Below, in pieces: positions 21,742 to 31,261 of a stretch of DNA of 64,000 bases. The DNA is from a virus, in the IMG/VR virus record IMGVR_UViG_3300034071_000801, positions 47,405-111,404 of that record; one strand, given 5' to 3'. A program made the position numbers and the translations under genes. The notes under the pieces are model-generated. The model worked only from the letters and a program-made list of their open reading frames with translations, made no database searches and was not told the origin of the DNA. The stretch's first letter is position 1. Each line of letters opens with the position of its first letter.

Positions 21742-24327
21742 ATGGCAATAATTAGATATACAAAAGATGCTACTATTAGGTATGCATACTTAAACATCTT
21801 CCCTGATCAGTTTAAGACAGATAAGGAAAAACAAGATGAGAGTTGGATTAAGAATACGATGGATTATTTCTCCAATAAAGCATATGCTGAGTATATAAAG
21901 AACAGAGACACCTTTGTTCCTAATTACGATCTTATGAAAGGAATCCTTCGTATGGAAGATTTCTATCAAGAACCAGAAGTGAGAAGCTTTACAGATGTAC
22001 TTACAGGAGATTTAGAACTTCCTGCTTATGTAAAGATGTATTCGATTATCACCACTCCTGTTAATGAGCTCGTTGGTGAAATATCAAAGAGACCTGATAC
22101 ATTTAGAGTGAAGGCATTTGATGATGATAGTAAAGCAGAAGAGCTTCAGTTTAAAACAGATACATTACAAGAATATGTAATCAATCAAGTTAAGCAACAA
22201 TTAACTGAGAAAGCTGCAATGCAAGGACAAGAAATTGATCCAGAGCAATTGCAGCAAATGACAATGGAACAGGTTAAGGATGAGCTAGATAGCTATACAT
22301 CTGTTGCAGAGAAATGGGCTAACCATGTTCTTACATGTCAGAAAGCTGAGTTTGTACTTAAAGAAAAAAGTGAAGATGCATTTAGAGATCTTTTAATATC
22401 TGCTAGAGAATTCTATCACATATATGAAGACAATTCAAAACTTGGATTTAATATTGAAGTGGCTAATCCAAAGAATACATGGTTCTTAAGTACACCAGAT
22501 AGAAAATATATATCAGATCCATCAGGTAGAGCACAAGGAGCATATGCTGCTGGTACTGTGCAAGTTATGGAATTATCTGAAATTATTGAAGCTATTCCAG
22601 ATCTTACAAAAGAAGAAATAGATCACCTTAGATCATCTTTACAAGATTATGGATTGATTAATGTTAGAGAATCAAACCTTGGTAATCCAGATGCTGTTCC
22701 AGGACAAGACTCTGTTATGTATGATACATTTGATCCACTTGTTCTACAGACACGTATGATTATTGAATCAGAGATGAAAGAAAATAATGATGGCTTAAAA
22801 GATTTCTTGGGTCTTACTAATAATGTAAGTTCATTTGGTTATAAGTATGTTGTTGTAAGAAGCTATTGGATATCTAAAAAGAAAATTGGTAAGTTGATTT
22901 ATATAGATGAAATGGGTAATGAGCAATCTACACTTGTTGATGAATCATATAAATCAGGTACTATACCTACACAACAATCATTAGAGTGGGGATGGATTAA
23001 TGAATGGTATCAAGGAACAAAGATTGGTCCAGATATCTATCATATCAAACCATTCAAGTTATTAAATTATTGTCCTATAATAGGTACAACATATGAGGTG
23101 AAGAATACAGAAGCAAAAAGCTTAGTAGATCTTATGAAACCTTTCCAAGTGATTTATAATGTATGTATGAACCAATTATACAAACTACTTGAGAAAGAAG
23201 TTGGTAAGGTTCAACTTATGTCATTAAGACATGTTCCTATTCCTAAAGATGGAGATGCACAAGATGCTCTTGATATCTGGGAAATGGAAGCACGTAACAG
23301 AGGAGTGGTATTTATTGATGATAGTCCTGAAAACCTAAAGAGTCCTAGTTCATTTAATCAATTTACAGCTCTTGATCTTACACGTACACAAGAGATACAA
23401 TCTAGATATACATTAGCTCAACAAGTCAAACTTGAATGCTGGGAACTTGTAGGAATGTCTAAACAACGTATGGGAAGTGTATCTGCTTCTGAAAGTGCAA
23501 CAGGAACTAATACTGCGATGCAGCAGAGCTATTCTCAAACAGAGCCTCTTTTTGTAGCTCACGAGTATGTGCTTGGACAGCTGTATCAAAGTATTATAGA
23601 TGCTGCTCTTTATGTAGAATCATCAAAACCTCAGTCTACGCTTTCATACGTGACCTCTGAGGGACAATCTGCGTTTGTACAAGTGAATGGGTCAGATCTT
23701 AAATTTCGTGACTTAAAAGTGTTCCTAACAAACAGACCAGAAGATACGCAAATGTTTAATGAACTTAGACAATTATCTCAAGCTATTATTCAAAATGGTG
23801 GCACACTTTATGATGTAATAGAATTGTATTCTACTAAGTCTCAAAGAGAACTTAAGAAGGTATTTAAAGATCTTAGAGATAGACAAATTGCTCAACAAGA
23901 TCAACAACAACAACTTGCTCAGCAACAACAAGAAGCTCAACAACAACAAGCACAAGCTCAACAACAGTTCCTTATCCAACAACACCAAGAGCAATTGGCT
24001 CATGATGATTACCAAAAAGAACTTGATAGATTATCTAAAGAAAAGATTGCTATTATACAAGCTACAGGATTTGGTAATGTTGAATCAGAAGATACAAACG
24101 CAAATGCTATTCCTGATATAATGGAAATGAGTAGATTAGCTCATGACCAAGATAAAGCCACTAAAGATTATGGATTAAAGATGGCTGATATTCAATCTAA
24201 GAATAAAGAGAATAGTGATAAAATGTCTATAGAAAAAGAGAAACTTCAAGTGACTAGAGAAAATATGGCAAACGATCTTGCTGTTGCTAAAGAGAATGCT
24301 AAAGGCAGAAATAACAAAAAAGGTTAG
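21742..24327 (+). CDS. Portal protein
   Basis: 861 aa. Size, position and sequence style match crAss-like portal proteins: N-terminal region with DYFSNKAYAEYIKNRDTF, a central helical core (SAREFYHIYEDNSKLGFNIEV; PFKLLNYCPIIGTTYEVKN) and the segment QQVKLECWELVGMSKQRMGSVSASESATG before a C-terminal barrel-like region. Residues ~715-755 are a Gln-rich coiled coil (QQQQLAQQQQEAQQQQAQAQ), and the last ~60 residues are charged and helical. Forms the dodecameric DNA channel. Ends TAG next to a terminator. Confidence 0.88.
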   Translation: MAIIRYTKDATIRYAYLNIFPDQFKTDKEKQDESWIKNTMDYFSNKAYAEYIKNRDTFVPNYDLMKGILRMEDFYQEPEVRSFTDVLTGDLELPAYVKMYSIITTPVNELVGEISKRPDTFRVKAFDDDSKAEELQFKTDTLQEYVINQVKQQLTEKAAMQGQEIDPEQLQQMTMEQVKDELDSYTSVAEKWANHVLTCQKAEFVLKEKSEDAFRDLLISAREFYHIYEDNSKLGFNIEVANPKNTWFLSTPDRKYISDPSGRAQGAYAAGTVQVMELSEIIEAIPDLTKEEIDHLRSSLQDYGLINVRESNLGNPDAVPGQDSVMYDTFDPLVLQTRMIIESEMKENNDGLKDFLGLTNNVSSFGYKYVVVRSYWISKKKIGKLIYIDEMGNEQSTLVDESYKSGTIPTQQSLEWGWINEWYQGTKIGPDIYHIKPFKLLNYCPIIGTTYEVKNTEAKSLVDLMKPFQVIYNVCMNQLYKLLEKEVGKVQLMSLRHVPIPKDGDAQDALDIWEMEARNRGVVFIDDSPENLKSPSSFNQFTALDLTRTQEIQSRYTLAQQVKLECWELVGMSKQRMGSVSASESATGTNTAMQQSYSQTEPLFVAHEYVLGQLYQSIIDAALYVESSKPQSTLSYVTSEGQSAFVQVNGSDLKFRDLKVFLTNRPEDTQMFNELRQLSQAIIQNGGTLYDVIELYSTKSQRELKKVFKDLRDRQIAQQDQQQQLAQQQQEAQQQQAQAQQQFLIQQHQEQLAHDDYQKELDRLSKEKIAIIQATGFGNVESEDTNANAIPDIMEMSRLAHDQDKATKDYGLKMADIQSKNKENSDKMSIEKEKLQVTRENMANDLAVAKENAKGRNNKKG

Positions 24328-24334
24328 AAAACTT

Positions 24335-24356
24335 CTCCTCTTCGGAGGAGGATTTT
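24335..24356 (+). terminator. UUCG-capped terminator after portal
   Basis: CTCCTC-TTCG-GAGGAG followed by GATTTTAT, starting 8 nt after the portal stop. A stable tetraloop hairpin; it separates portal from the capsid transcription unit, which has its own promoter. Confidence 0.75.
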
Positions 24357-24406
24357 ATATTAATGCTATATTATCAAGAAAATTGGATCACATTGATACA
24401 TAACTC

Positions 24407-24437
24407 TTTGATATTAGAAACTCTTATTATACTTTTA
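24407..24437 (+). promoter_or_regulatory. Host-type promoter for the capsid operon
   Basis: TTTG (24407-24410), 19 nt, TACTTTTA (24430-24437): a good fit to the Bacteroidota housekeeping promoter TTTG-N19-21-TAnnTTTG. It sits between a terminator and the ATG at 24471, with an A-rich leader, and would give a separate high-level capsid transcript. Confidence 0.7.
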
Positions 24438-24470
24438 CATAAATAAAACCAAACACAAATACAACTACAT

Positions 24471-25739
24471 ATGGCTGATAATTTAGATATAAGCAACTTT
24501 AGTATCCAAGATACTATGGAAATGGGAATGGGTAATCAAGAATTACTTCAGGGATTATTTGAACCTGAGACTGCTTCTAGCAATCCAGAAGATGTCACTG
24601 CAATTATTAAAGATGCAGATTCTCCTGCTGCACCTGCTACACCAGCAACTCCTAAAGGAAAGGACATTGTTCCTCCTAAGAGTGTTGATGGTAAAACAGA
24701 TGAAGAAAAACAAGAAGGGCAATCATTGATTGCTGATTTCTTTAGTGATGGTGATGATGATGATGATGACACACCTGCTCCAGTATCAAAACCTGCAAAA
24801 GCTGCAAGTGATGATACCACTGATGAAGATAATAGTGATGATGAACCACAAGGAACACAATTCACTGCTCTTGCAAATGATCTTTACAAACTAGGTGTAT
24901 TTACATCTGAGGATGATGATGAGCAAGGACCAGTAACCACTGCAGAAGAATTTCTAGAAAGATTCAATGATGAAAAGAAAAAAGGTGCTAGTGAAATAGT
25001 ACAAAACTTCATTGGACAATTTGGAGAAGACTATCAAGAAGCTTTTGATGCCATATTTGTAAAAGGAGTTAATCCAAAAGATTACTTCACTACATATAAC
25101 AATGTTGTTGGATTTGCTGAGATGGATCTTTCTGATGAGAACAATCAAGAAAGAATAATGAAGCAAGCATTGACTAATCAAGGATTTGAGCCAGATGATG
25201 TAGAAACAGAAATCGAAAGACTTAAAAACTACGGTGATTTAGAAAGTGTTGCAACAAAACATCATAAAGTATTAGTTAAAAAAGAAGCAGCTAAGTTACA
25301 AGACTTAGAAGCTAAGTCTGAATCTGAGTTAAGACAAAAAGCTCAAATCAGAAATCAATATATAGATAACGTGCAAACCATCTTACAAGATAAGGTGAAA
25401 GCAAAAGAGTTTGATGGTATTCCAATCAATCCAAAATTAGCAACAGAACTACAAGACTTCTTATTAGTTGATAAGTGGAAAACTCCAACAGGAGAAACCT
25501 TGACTGATTTTGATCGTGCTATTTTAGATCTTAAAAGACCAGAGAATCATGCACAAAAAGTTAAGGTGGGGCTTATTCTTAAAATGTTAGAAAAAGATCC
25601 TACATTATCAACTATACAAAGAACAGGCGTTACAAAGAAATCTAATGAACTGTTTGGAGAAGTTGCAAGACAAGTATCAAAAGCTAAAACAGCTGGACCT
25701 ACTACTGGTGGTGCTAATTCAAAATCATGGTTCTTATAA
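24471..25739 (+). CDS. Putative scaffold or head-assembly protein
   Basis: 422 aa, immediately upstream of the major capsid gene. The first ~150 residues are low-complexity and acidic (SDGDDDDDDTPAP; Ala/Pro-rich linkers). The rest is helical and charged (EEFLERFNDEKKKGASEIVQNF; KEAAKLQDLEAKSESELRQKAQ). This composition and position are typical of scaffolding proteins. No protease motif seen. Assignment is inferred. Confidence 0.65.
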   Translation: MADNLDISNFSIQDTMEMGMGNQELLQGLFEPETASSNPEDVTAIIKDADSPAAPATPATPKGKDIVPPKSVDGKTDEEKQEGQSLIADFFSDGDDDDDDTPAPVSKPAKAASDDTTDEDNSDDEPQGTQFTALANDLYKLGVFTSEDDDEQGPVTTAEEFLERFNDEKKKGASEIVQNFIGQFGEDYQEAFDAIFVKGVNPKDYFTTYNNVVGFAEMDLSDENNQERIMKQALTNQGFEPDDVETEIERLKNYGDLESVATKHHKVLVKKEAAKLQDLEAKSESELRQKAQIRNQYIDNVQTILQDKVKAKEFDGIPINPKLATELQDFLLVDKWKTPTGETLTDFDRAILDLKRPENHAQKVKVGLILKMLEKDPTLSTIQRTGVTKKSNELFGEVARQVSKAKTAGPTTGGANSKSWFL

Positions 25740-25772
25740 CAAACAATAAATAATTAATAAAAACGAATAACA

Positions 25773-27335
25773 ATGGCAATTCAAACAATTCCTGGGTTAA
25801 CTGGTTTTACTTATGCTCGTGTAGCGTCTATGGACAAACGTGCAGTAGGAAAACTAACAGACTCTAACCACTTAGAGAGTTTTCACTCTACTGAGCCTGC
25901 AGACTATGATAAAAAAATCATCAGTCTTTATACACAGAGCTCACTTTACAGTAATGACTTCTTAGACATGATCAACAAAAGCACACCTTATTACATCGAT
26001 AATAATAGTGATGCATGGAAATGGCAAGTAGCAGTTCCTTACAAATTCCCAAAAATTATTGACATTCCTTCTACTACACAAGATTTAATTGATCTTGGTA
26101 AAACAGGTATTGATGGTCAAGAGTTCCAATTAGTATTAGATACTAACGAGTTCTCTAAAAACGCTATCATCTCTGTAGGTACACGTCAATATGGTCCACG
26201 TTTCTACGTGATCAAAGATCCATTACCTTGGAATATGGGATACTTGTATTCATTTACATTAGTAACTGATAATCCACAAGTTGATTTTGTTAATCCTGTA
26301 TTCTTACAATATGGTGTAGAACTAGAATTAGTTGATGCAGCTATTGGTGAGTTTGATCAAGACTTATTAGGTCTTCCAAGATTAGGTGAGCAAATCACAA
26401 TGTTTGAATCATTAGGTTCTGCATATGGATATGAGCACAAAATCACAGAATGGGCTGATGACAAAATGATGAGAGATGCTTCTGGTAAACCATTAGACAT
26501 CTTGGTATATGCTCCACAAAGACGTAACCAATTACCACTTACACGTAATGATGTTAAATGGGAACCGTTTATTGAATTCTGGATGCGTAAATCAATGATT
26601 GAATTGAAAGTTAAACGTATGATCTGGGCTAAACCAGGTACAGTTAAATCTGGAGGTTCTAAACAAGAATTGAAAAGAACATCTGCTGGTGTATACCACA
26701 GAATGCGTAACAATGGAAACTTGGTACAATATAATAGAGGTGAATTCTCTGCTAACTTGATCCGTTCTGTATTTGGAGATTTATTCTACAGAAGAGTGGA
26801 TGTGAAAGATAGAAGTGTAAAAATGTATACTAATGAAGCTGGATTCGATGTATTCCAACAAGCTTTAAAAACAGATGCATTAAATTCAGGTCTTACTTTC
26901 ATGGCTGATTCTGGAAACAGATACATGCAAGGTGAAGGACAACATATCACTTACAACTTTGCATTTGATGCAATGGTAACTCGTGAGACTGGTAGAGTTG
27001 AATTGATTCACTTAAAAGAATTAGATTTACCACAATCTAACTTAGAGTTTGGACAAAACAAAAAATCTACTCCTGTATTTATGGTGTTTGATGTTTCTCC
27101 AATGTCTGATGGTTCAATGGTAAACAACATTAGAGAAGTACGTATGAAAGGTGCTCCTTCTATGACTTGGGGTTATATTGATGGAACTCGTCATCACTTA
27201 GGTTTTGCTAAATCTCAAGGTATGTCAAGTGCTAATAAATTCCCAGGATACGAAATCTGGATGAAAGACAGATGTGATGTATTTATTGAAGATTTGTCTA
27301 GAACTGTGTTGATTGAGGAAATGCCACAATTCTAA
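25773..27335 (+). CDS. Major capsid protein
   Basis: 520 aa, length and sequence style of crAss-like HK97-fold capsid proteins. Starts MAIQTIPGLTGFTYARVASMDKRAVGKLTDSNHL. Central region FPKIIDIPSTTQDLIDLGKTGIDGQEFQLVLDTNEF and C-terminal GYIDGTRHHLGFAKSQGM are characteristic. Codon choice is richer in C-ending codons than in neighbours, as expected for a very abundant protein. Preceded by AATAAAAACGAATAACA, an A-rich initiation region. Confidence 0.9.
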   Translation: MAIQTIPGLTGFTYARVASMDKRAVGKLTDSNHLESFHSTEPADYDKKIISLYTQSSLYSNDFLDMINKSTPYYIDNNSDAWKWQVAVPYKFPKIIDIPSTTQDLIDLGKTGIDGQEFQLVLDTNEFSKNAIISVGTRQYGPRFYVIKDPLPWNMGYLYSFTLVTDNPQVDFVNPVFLQYGVELELVDAAIGEFDQDLLGLPRLGEQITMFESLGSAYGYEHKITEWADDKMMRDASGKPLDILVYAPQRRNQLPLTRNDVKWEPFIEFWMRKSMIELKVKRMIWAKPGTVKSGGSKQELKRTSAGVYHRMRNNGNLVQYNRGEFSANLIRSVFGDLFYRRVDVKDRSVKMYTNEAGFDVFQQALKTDALNSGLTFMADSGNRYMQGEGQHITYNFAFDAMVTRETGRVELIHLKELDLPQSNLEFGQNKKSTPVFMVFDVSPMSDGSMVNNIREVRMKGAPSMTWGYIDGTRHHLGFAKSQGMSSANKFPGYEIWMKDRCDVFIEDLSRTVLIEEMPQF

Positions 27336-27397
27336 TAATGAAATTGAAGAAGTAATGCTTACCATAAGAACAGCATACTTCTCTTTTTTCCGAGAAA

Positions 27398-27432
27398 AAT
27401 CCCCTCACCTCCTCTCCCTCCCAGAGGGGATT
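27398..27432 (+). terminator. Hairpin after the major capsid gene
   Basis: AATCCCCTC and GAGGGGATT form a perfect 9-bp stem with a 17-nt loop, preceded by a TTCTC/GAGAA hairpin. There is no U-tract after it, so it may be a partial terminator or an RNase-processing or mRNA-stabilising structure. Confidence 0.45.
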
Positions 27433-27444
27433 GATCTCAAACTT

Positions 27445-27540
27445 ACTTAGTCAAGCCTCTTGCATAGCAACGTAACTAAGTGTCAGAGTGTTGAAATGGA
27501 TAGTATCCATGTTCAGGTTCCTTCGGTGGAACCACTCTAC
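27445..27540 (+). ncRNA. Structured RNA segment upstream of tRNA-fMet
   Basis: ACTTAGT (27445-27451) pairs perfectly with ACTAAGT (27475-27481). Then AGAGT/ACTCT (27485, 27534) closes a junction containing ATGGATA/TATCCAT and GGTTCC-TTCGGT-GGAACC. It is not a canonical tRNA. It may be a small RNA or a processing leader for the tRNA. Confidence 0.4.
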
Positions 27541-27544
27541 AAAT

Positions 27545-27618
27545 CGTGTGATGGAGAAGTTGGTTATCTCGTCTGGCTCATAACCAGAAGGTCATAGGTT
27601 CGAGTCCTATTCACGCAA
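27545..27618 (+). tRNA. tRNA-Met (CAU), initiator-type
   Basis: 74 nt. Acceptor CGTGTGA/TCACGCA has a C1·A72 mismatch, the hallmark of bacterial initiator tRNA. D-arm GAGA...TCTC; anticodon arm CTGG-CTCATAA-CCAG with the initiator-like GCTCATAACC; variable loop AGGTC; T-arm ATAGG-TTCGAGT-CCTAT; discriminator A. CCA is not encoded (ACAA follows). The anticodon stem has two of the three G-C pairs usual for initiators. It lies in the late operon between the capsid gene and the next structural gene. Confidence 0.88.
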
Positions 27619-27652
27619 CAAATTAAAACCAATTATTAAATTTAACTACATT

Positions 27653-28624
27653 ATGGGTAAGACAGGCAAAATTTCTACTATTAAGAGAGACTATACGAAT
27701 AGTGCTCAACTTCAAACAATGGATAGTGGACTATCACAAAAAGGAATGACAAGAATCCCTGGAACAGGAGTATTCAAATATCCTTATAAAGAATTAGATG
27801 GTAAGTACAGAACAGGATTAGATGAGAATGCTACGTACATTAAAAGAATCCAAGATCCTTTAGAAAAAGAATTAGAGATTGAAAGAGTGAGAGCTCTTAA
27901 AATAAAACTTGAGAATGAAATAGGTGATATTGATTTAGGACCTCGTTCACAATTCTGGAACTATGGTTTATCAACTTCTACAGATGATCAAACACACGTA
28001 CAAGTAGTTAAACTATTAGATGGTGATAACTATTTTGATCTATCAAATGCTTTTCAAGAAATAGCTTTTTCATGGTTAAGAGTTCATCCAACAATTGCAA
28101 GTTCATATCAAGCTTGGGAAAGAGGTGAGTTCGCAGCAGATACACAATTTTATGTTGTAGATGATGAAATTGAAAATGCAGTGATCTTTAAGAAAAAACA
28201 ATTGATCAATAAAGCTATTGTTAAGTTTGATTCTATGAGTCCTGAGAAGAAGAAAAAAGTTGCAAGACTTTTAGGTCTTCCAGTAACAGAAGAAACAAAA
28301 GAAGAAGTGGTTTATAACTTAGTAGATAATGTATTGAAACAAACAGAATTCAAGAATGGTAAATATTCAGGATTGAGTCCAGTTGAAGTGTTCAATAGAT
28401 TTGCAGATATGAAAGAAGCCTTACTCCATATAAAAGATTTAGTAAAACAAGCTGTAGCACATTCAGTTTATAGAATCAAACCAAACGGTAAGATTTATGA
28501 AGGTGAATTTGAAATAGCTAAAGATGAGGAAGATTTAATTAGATTCCTAGCTGATGATGATAACCAAGATGAGTTATTAGTATTAGAAGGTAAATTGAAA
28601 ACTAAAAAGCTAGCTGCTGTATAA
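27653..28624 (+). CDS. Conserved crAss-like structural protein, 323 aa
   Basis: Begins MGKTGKISTIKRDYTNSAQ with a Gly/Arg-rich head (GTGVFKYPYKELDGKYRTGLD). The rest is helical (DPLEKELEIERVRALKIKLENEIGD). A similar gene follows the capsid gene in crAss-like genomes, and it is likely a virion or head-assembly component. Role not established from sequence; the leader resembles that of the gene at 17615 (ACTACATTATG). Confidence 0.7.
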   Translation: MGKTGKISTIKRDYTNSAQLQTMDSGLSQKGMTRIPGTGVFKYPYKELDGKYRTGLDENATYIKRIQDPLEKELEIERVRALKIKLENEIGDIDLGPRSQFWNYGLSTSTDDQTHVQVVKLLDGDNYFDLSNAFQEIAFSWLRVHPTIASSYQAWERGEFAADTQFYVVDDEIENAVIFKKKQLINKAIVKFDSMSPEKKKKVARLLGLPVTEETKEEVVYNLVDNVLKQTEFKNGKYSGLSPVEVFNRFADMKEALLHIKDLVKQAVAHSVYRIKPNGKIYEGEFEIAKDEEDLIRFLADDDNQDELLVLEGKLKTKKLAAV

Positions 28625-28652
28625 GTAGCTAGTTTTAAAAATATAAAAGCAT

Positions 28653-29384
28653 ATGATCCCAGTAGATAGTTTATTGTATAAGATTGATCAGAAACTAAAT
28701 AAACTAGCCACAAATGATCATCAAAAAATACAGTTAGAGGATAAAATCTTAGCTTTGAATGAGGCTCAGATTAAGTTGATAAAACAAAAAGTTGATGGTA
28801 TTAGTGTAACTAGTGGATTAGGAATGGATGCATTTAAAAAACGTTATGAAGACTTACAGAGTCTTGTAATGAATTATAATCACCAACCCTTAACATTAAC
28901 ATTAAAGGATGCTGATTTAAATCAATGGGCTGCTAATATTCATTTACTTGAACCTAAGTATATGTTCTATGTTGACAGCTACGCATTAGCTGATAAAGGT
29001 AGATGTAAAGATAGAAAGATATGGATTAATCGAGATCTTGCTAAACATGGCGATCTTCAATTCATATTAAATAATGATCATTATAAACCTTCATTTGAAT
29101 ATCAAGAAACATTTAACTTCTTAGCATCAGATGAAATAAGTATATTCACCGATGGTACATTTACACCTAAGAATATACAGATAATGTACATGAGATATCC
29201 AGTGTATATAAATAAGACAGGATATATTATGTTAGATGGGCAACCATCATATGATGCTGATTGTGAATTAGAAACATATCTAGAAGATGAACTTTTAGAT
29301 CTTACAGTTCAGAATCTAGCAATGTATACTGAGAATGCTGCAGCAGTACAAAGTGCTCAGTTCAGAATACAAACAAACGAATAA
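28653..29384 (+). CDS. Conserved structural protein, probably connector/ring type, 243 aa
   Basis: Begins MIPVDSLLYKIDQKLNKLAT. The N-terminal half is helical; the C-terminal half is beta-rich (PKYMFYVDSYALADKGRCKDRKIWINRDL; PKNIQIMYMRYPVYINKTGY) and ends in a helix with LEDELLDLTVQNLAMYTENA. This layout fits head-tail connector adaptor proteins. Inferred from position and fold-like features only. Confidence 0.65.
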   Translation: MIPVDSLLYKIDQKLNKLATNDHQKIQLEDKILALNEAQIKLIKQKVDGISVTSGLGMDAFKKRYEDLQSLVMNYNHQPLTLTLKDADLNQWAANIHLLEPKYMFYVDSYALADKGRCKDRKIWINRDLAKHGDLQFILNNDHYKPSFEYQETFNFLASDEISIFTDGTFTPKNIQIMYMRYPVYINKTGYIMLDGQPSYDADCELETYLEDELLDLTVQNLAMYTENAAAVQSAQFRIQTNE

Positions 29385-29409
29385 TTTTTTAACATTTAAA
29401 TAAATAAAA

Positions 29410-30603
29410 ATGGCTGATTTTTCATTAACCACGCTCTTCGTGGTTCCAGTAGGGCAAACTGCACTCCCTAGCTCTGGCTCAACACAAAACTTGACTGCAG
29501 GACAAGTTGGAATTTTTAATAATTTGTATGCTACGGTAACTAGCTCAACTATTAATAACTTCCCTTATTTTTACGTTGCCCAAGGTAGAACAAACACTTA
29601 TTTGCAAGGATCTAAAAGATCTGATAGAATTGCAGGTGGTTCATCAGTTCTTACAGGAAATGTACAAACAATTAGACCTAATGGTTCTAATGTAACAGAA
29701 TGGTATAAAGTAACAGGATGCCCAACAGCTGCTAACCAAATTACTGATGTAACTGATTTCACTGTACAATGTGGAGAAGTTATTACATTAACTTTGCGTG
29801 CTCACTCTTCTTATATTGATACATTGTATTTCAATGGTTTCACTAGATCAGTAACTATTCAAGCTCCTTGTTGTAACTGTGATAGTAACCCATGTGCTGA
29901 TGTAAGTACATCTACTATCATTGATGAATTAATTTATCAATTGAATTTGAAAGCTCCAGGAAACAACCCTGATAACATTTCATTCTCTACATTCTATACA
30001 TTTGAAAATGTAGGTGGAACTATTTTACGTATTACAGGAAAACCATTGACTATCTATGGACAACCTTGTGATGTAGCTGCATTCCCTTTTGAATATGACA
30101 GAATGTCTTTCAGAACATTTGTATATGCTGGTCCAGCTACTACTGCTGACTTTATTGTTGCAGATGCTTGTAACTTTGTTGCTCAACCAATCATCACTCA
30201 ACGTGCTTCTTATGCTACTGGTACATCTGCAGAAATTGCTCAATTAGAGAAAAATTTCTATAGCTACCAAGCTGGTTACTTGAAACACCTTTACAGAATG
30301 AATGGATATAACGAGAACTTTGAGACTTGGGTATCTAGTGGTGTTACATATGATACATACTACATTAAATTTAATGAGTATGATAAATCTGCATACCAAT
30401 GGGGTGATTACATTCAAGAAGATTCAACTGTAATCATTGCTGCTCCAAACTCTTTAACAAGTGGTATTGCTGCTGCAATTGAAACTGTTTTAGAAGCTGC
30501 TTTAGGAACTGTATTAGATAACAATGCTTGTATTACAACTACAACTACTACATCTAGTGCTCCTGCATCTACTACTACTACAACTTCTACAAACATTCCT
30601 TAA
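29410..30603 (+). CDS. Virion surface/head auxiliary protein with poly-Thr tail
   Basis: 397 aa. Beta-rich throughout (FSLTTLFVVPVGQTALPSSG; VTLTLRAHS). A CCNCDSNPC cluster lies at ~155 and a C-terminal domain spans about 290-385. It ends in a Thr/Ser tail (TTTTTTSSAPASTTTTTSTNIP). Position after the capsid and connector genes suggests a head-decoration or tail-tube-region protein. The tail is shared in style with the next six genes. Confidence 0.65.
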   Translation: MADFSLTTLFVVPVGQTALPSSGSTQNLTAGQVGIFNNLYATVTSSTINNFPYFYVAQGRTNTYLQGSKRSDRIAGGSSVLTGNVQTIRPNGSNVTEWYKVTGCPTAANQITDVTDFTVQCGEVITLTLRAHSSYIDTLYFNGFTRSVTIQAPCCNCDSNPCADVSTSTIIDELIYQLNLKAPGNNPDNISFSTFYTFENVGGTILRITGKPLTIYGQPCDVAAFPFEYDRMSFRTFVYAGPATTADFIVADACNFVAQPIITQRASYATGTSAEIAQLEKNFYSYQAGYLKHLYRMNGYNENFETWVSSGVTYDTYYIKFNEYDKSAYQWGDYIQEDSTVIIAAPNSLTSGIAAAIETVLEAALGTVLDNNACITTTTTTSSAPASTTTTTSTNIP

Positions 30604-30639
30604 GAATACGAAGAAGTAATAAATATTATTAAATAACCT

Positions 30640-30685
30640 ATGCCAGGGGAAAGAGGATATCACTCATATTCCTCTGGCATATTTA
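30640..30685 (+). terminator. Long-stem terminator
   Basis: ATGCCAGGGGAA pairs with TTCCTCTGGCAT (one mismatch), with further pairing inside, followed by ATTTATTAAA. It lies between the 397-aa and 187-aa genes; probably tunes expression of the downstream adhesin-like genes. Confidence 0.65.
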
Positions 30686-30695
30686 TTAAAAAAAC

Positions 30696-31259
30696 ATGGC
30701 AAACTTACAATTAGATATATTAGTAGTCCCTACTTACGATGTTAATACTCTTGGTGTTGCAGATGCTTCTGTATATCCTACCAATCCTCCAGTGGTCTCA
30801 GCACCATCTATTGAGATTGATATTCCAGGATTCGGAATCAAAATACTACCTTTTGTTCCTAACCAATTAAATGTATTTACATCATCTAATTTAGGAATTA
30901 CAGAACCTGGTTGTAATCAACCACTTCCTGATGGAGTATACAGATTAAAATATTCTGTAGCTCCTGCATATGCAAATTATGTAGAAAAGACTATAATACG
31001 TGTTGAGAGACTTCAAGAGAAGTTTGACAGTGCTTTCCTCCAATTAAATATGATGGAGTGTGATAGGGCCCTTAAAACGCAATCTAGCGTACAATTAAAT
31101 ACAATCAACTTCTTTATCCAAGGAGCTATTGCAGCAGCTAATAACTGTGCAGAATATGAATCAAATACATTATATGCTCAAGCAGATAATATGTTAAACG
31201 GTTTTCTTAAATCTAACTGTGGTTGTTCTGGTAACAACTACCAAATAAACTTTTATTAA
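30696..31259 (+). CDS. Structural protein of unknown role, 187 aa
   Basis: Begins MANLQLDILVVPTYDVNTLGV; beta-rich N-terminal half (IEIDIPGFGIKILPFVPNQLN), helical C-terminal half ending in CGCSGNNYQINFY. It precedes a tiny Cys-rich gene and a Thr-tailed gene. Likely a virion protein of the fibre/collar region; not recognised. Confidence 0.65.
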   Translation: MANLQLDILVVPTYDVNTLGVADASVYPTNPPVVSAPSIEIDIPGFGIKILPFVPNQLNVFTSSNLGITEPGCNQPLPDGVYRLKYSVAPAYANYVEKTIIRVERLQEKFDSAFLQLNMMECDRALKTQSSVQLNTINFFIQGAIAAANNCAEYESNTLYAQADNMLNGFLKSNCGCSGNNYQINFY

Positions 31260-31261
31260 TT

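Noticed and set aside
24319-24327. Possible TAG recoding, known in some crAss-like clades
   Set aside because: TAG ends the portal frame directly before a terminator and also ends the 39-aa gene and the endonuclease. I saw no in-frame TAG inside the long genes I checked by translation, so the standard code is adequate.
27485-27538. Possible second tRNA before tRNA-fMet
   Set aside because: Stem-loops are exact but there is no 7-bp acceptor, no T-loop TTCxAxx and no anticodon arm of normal size.
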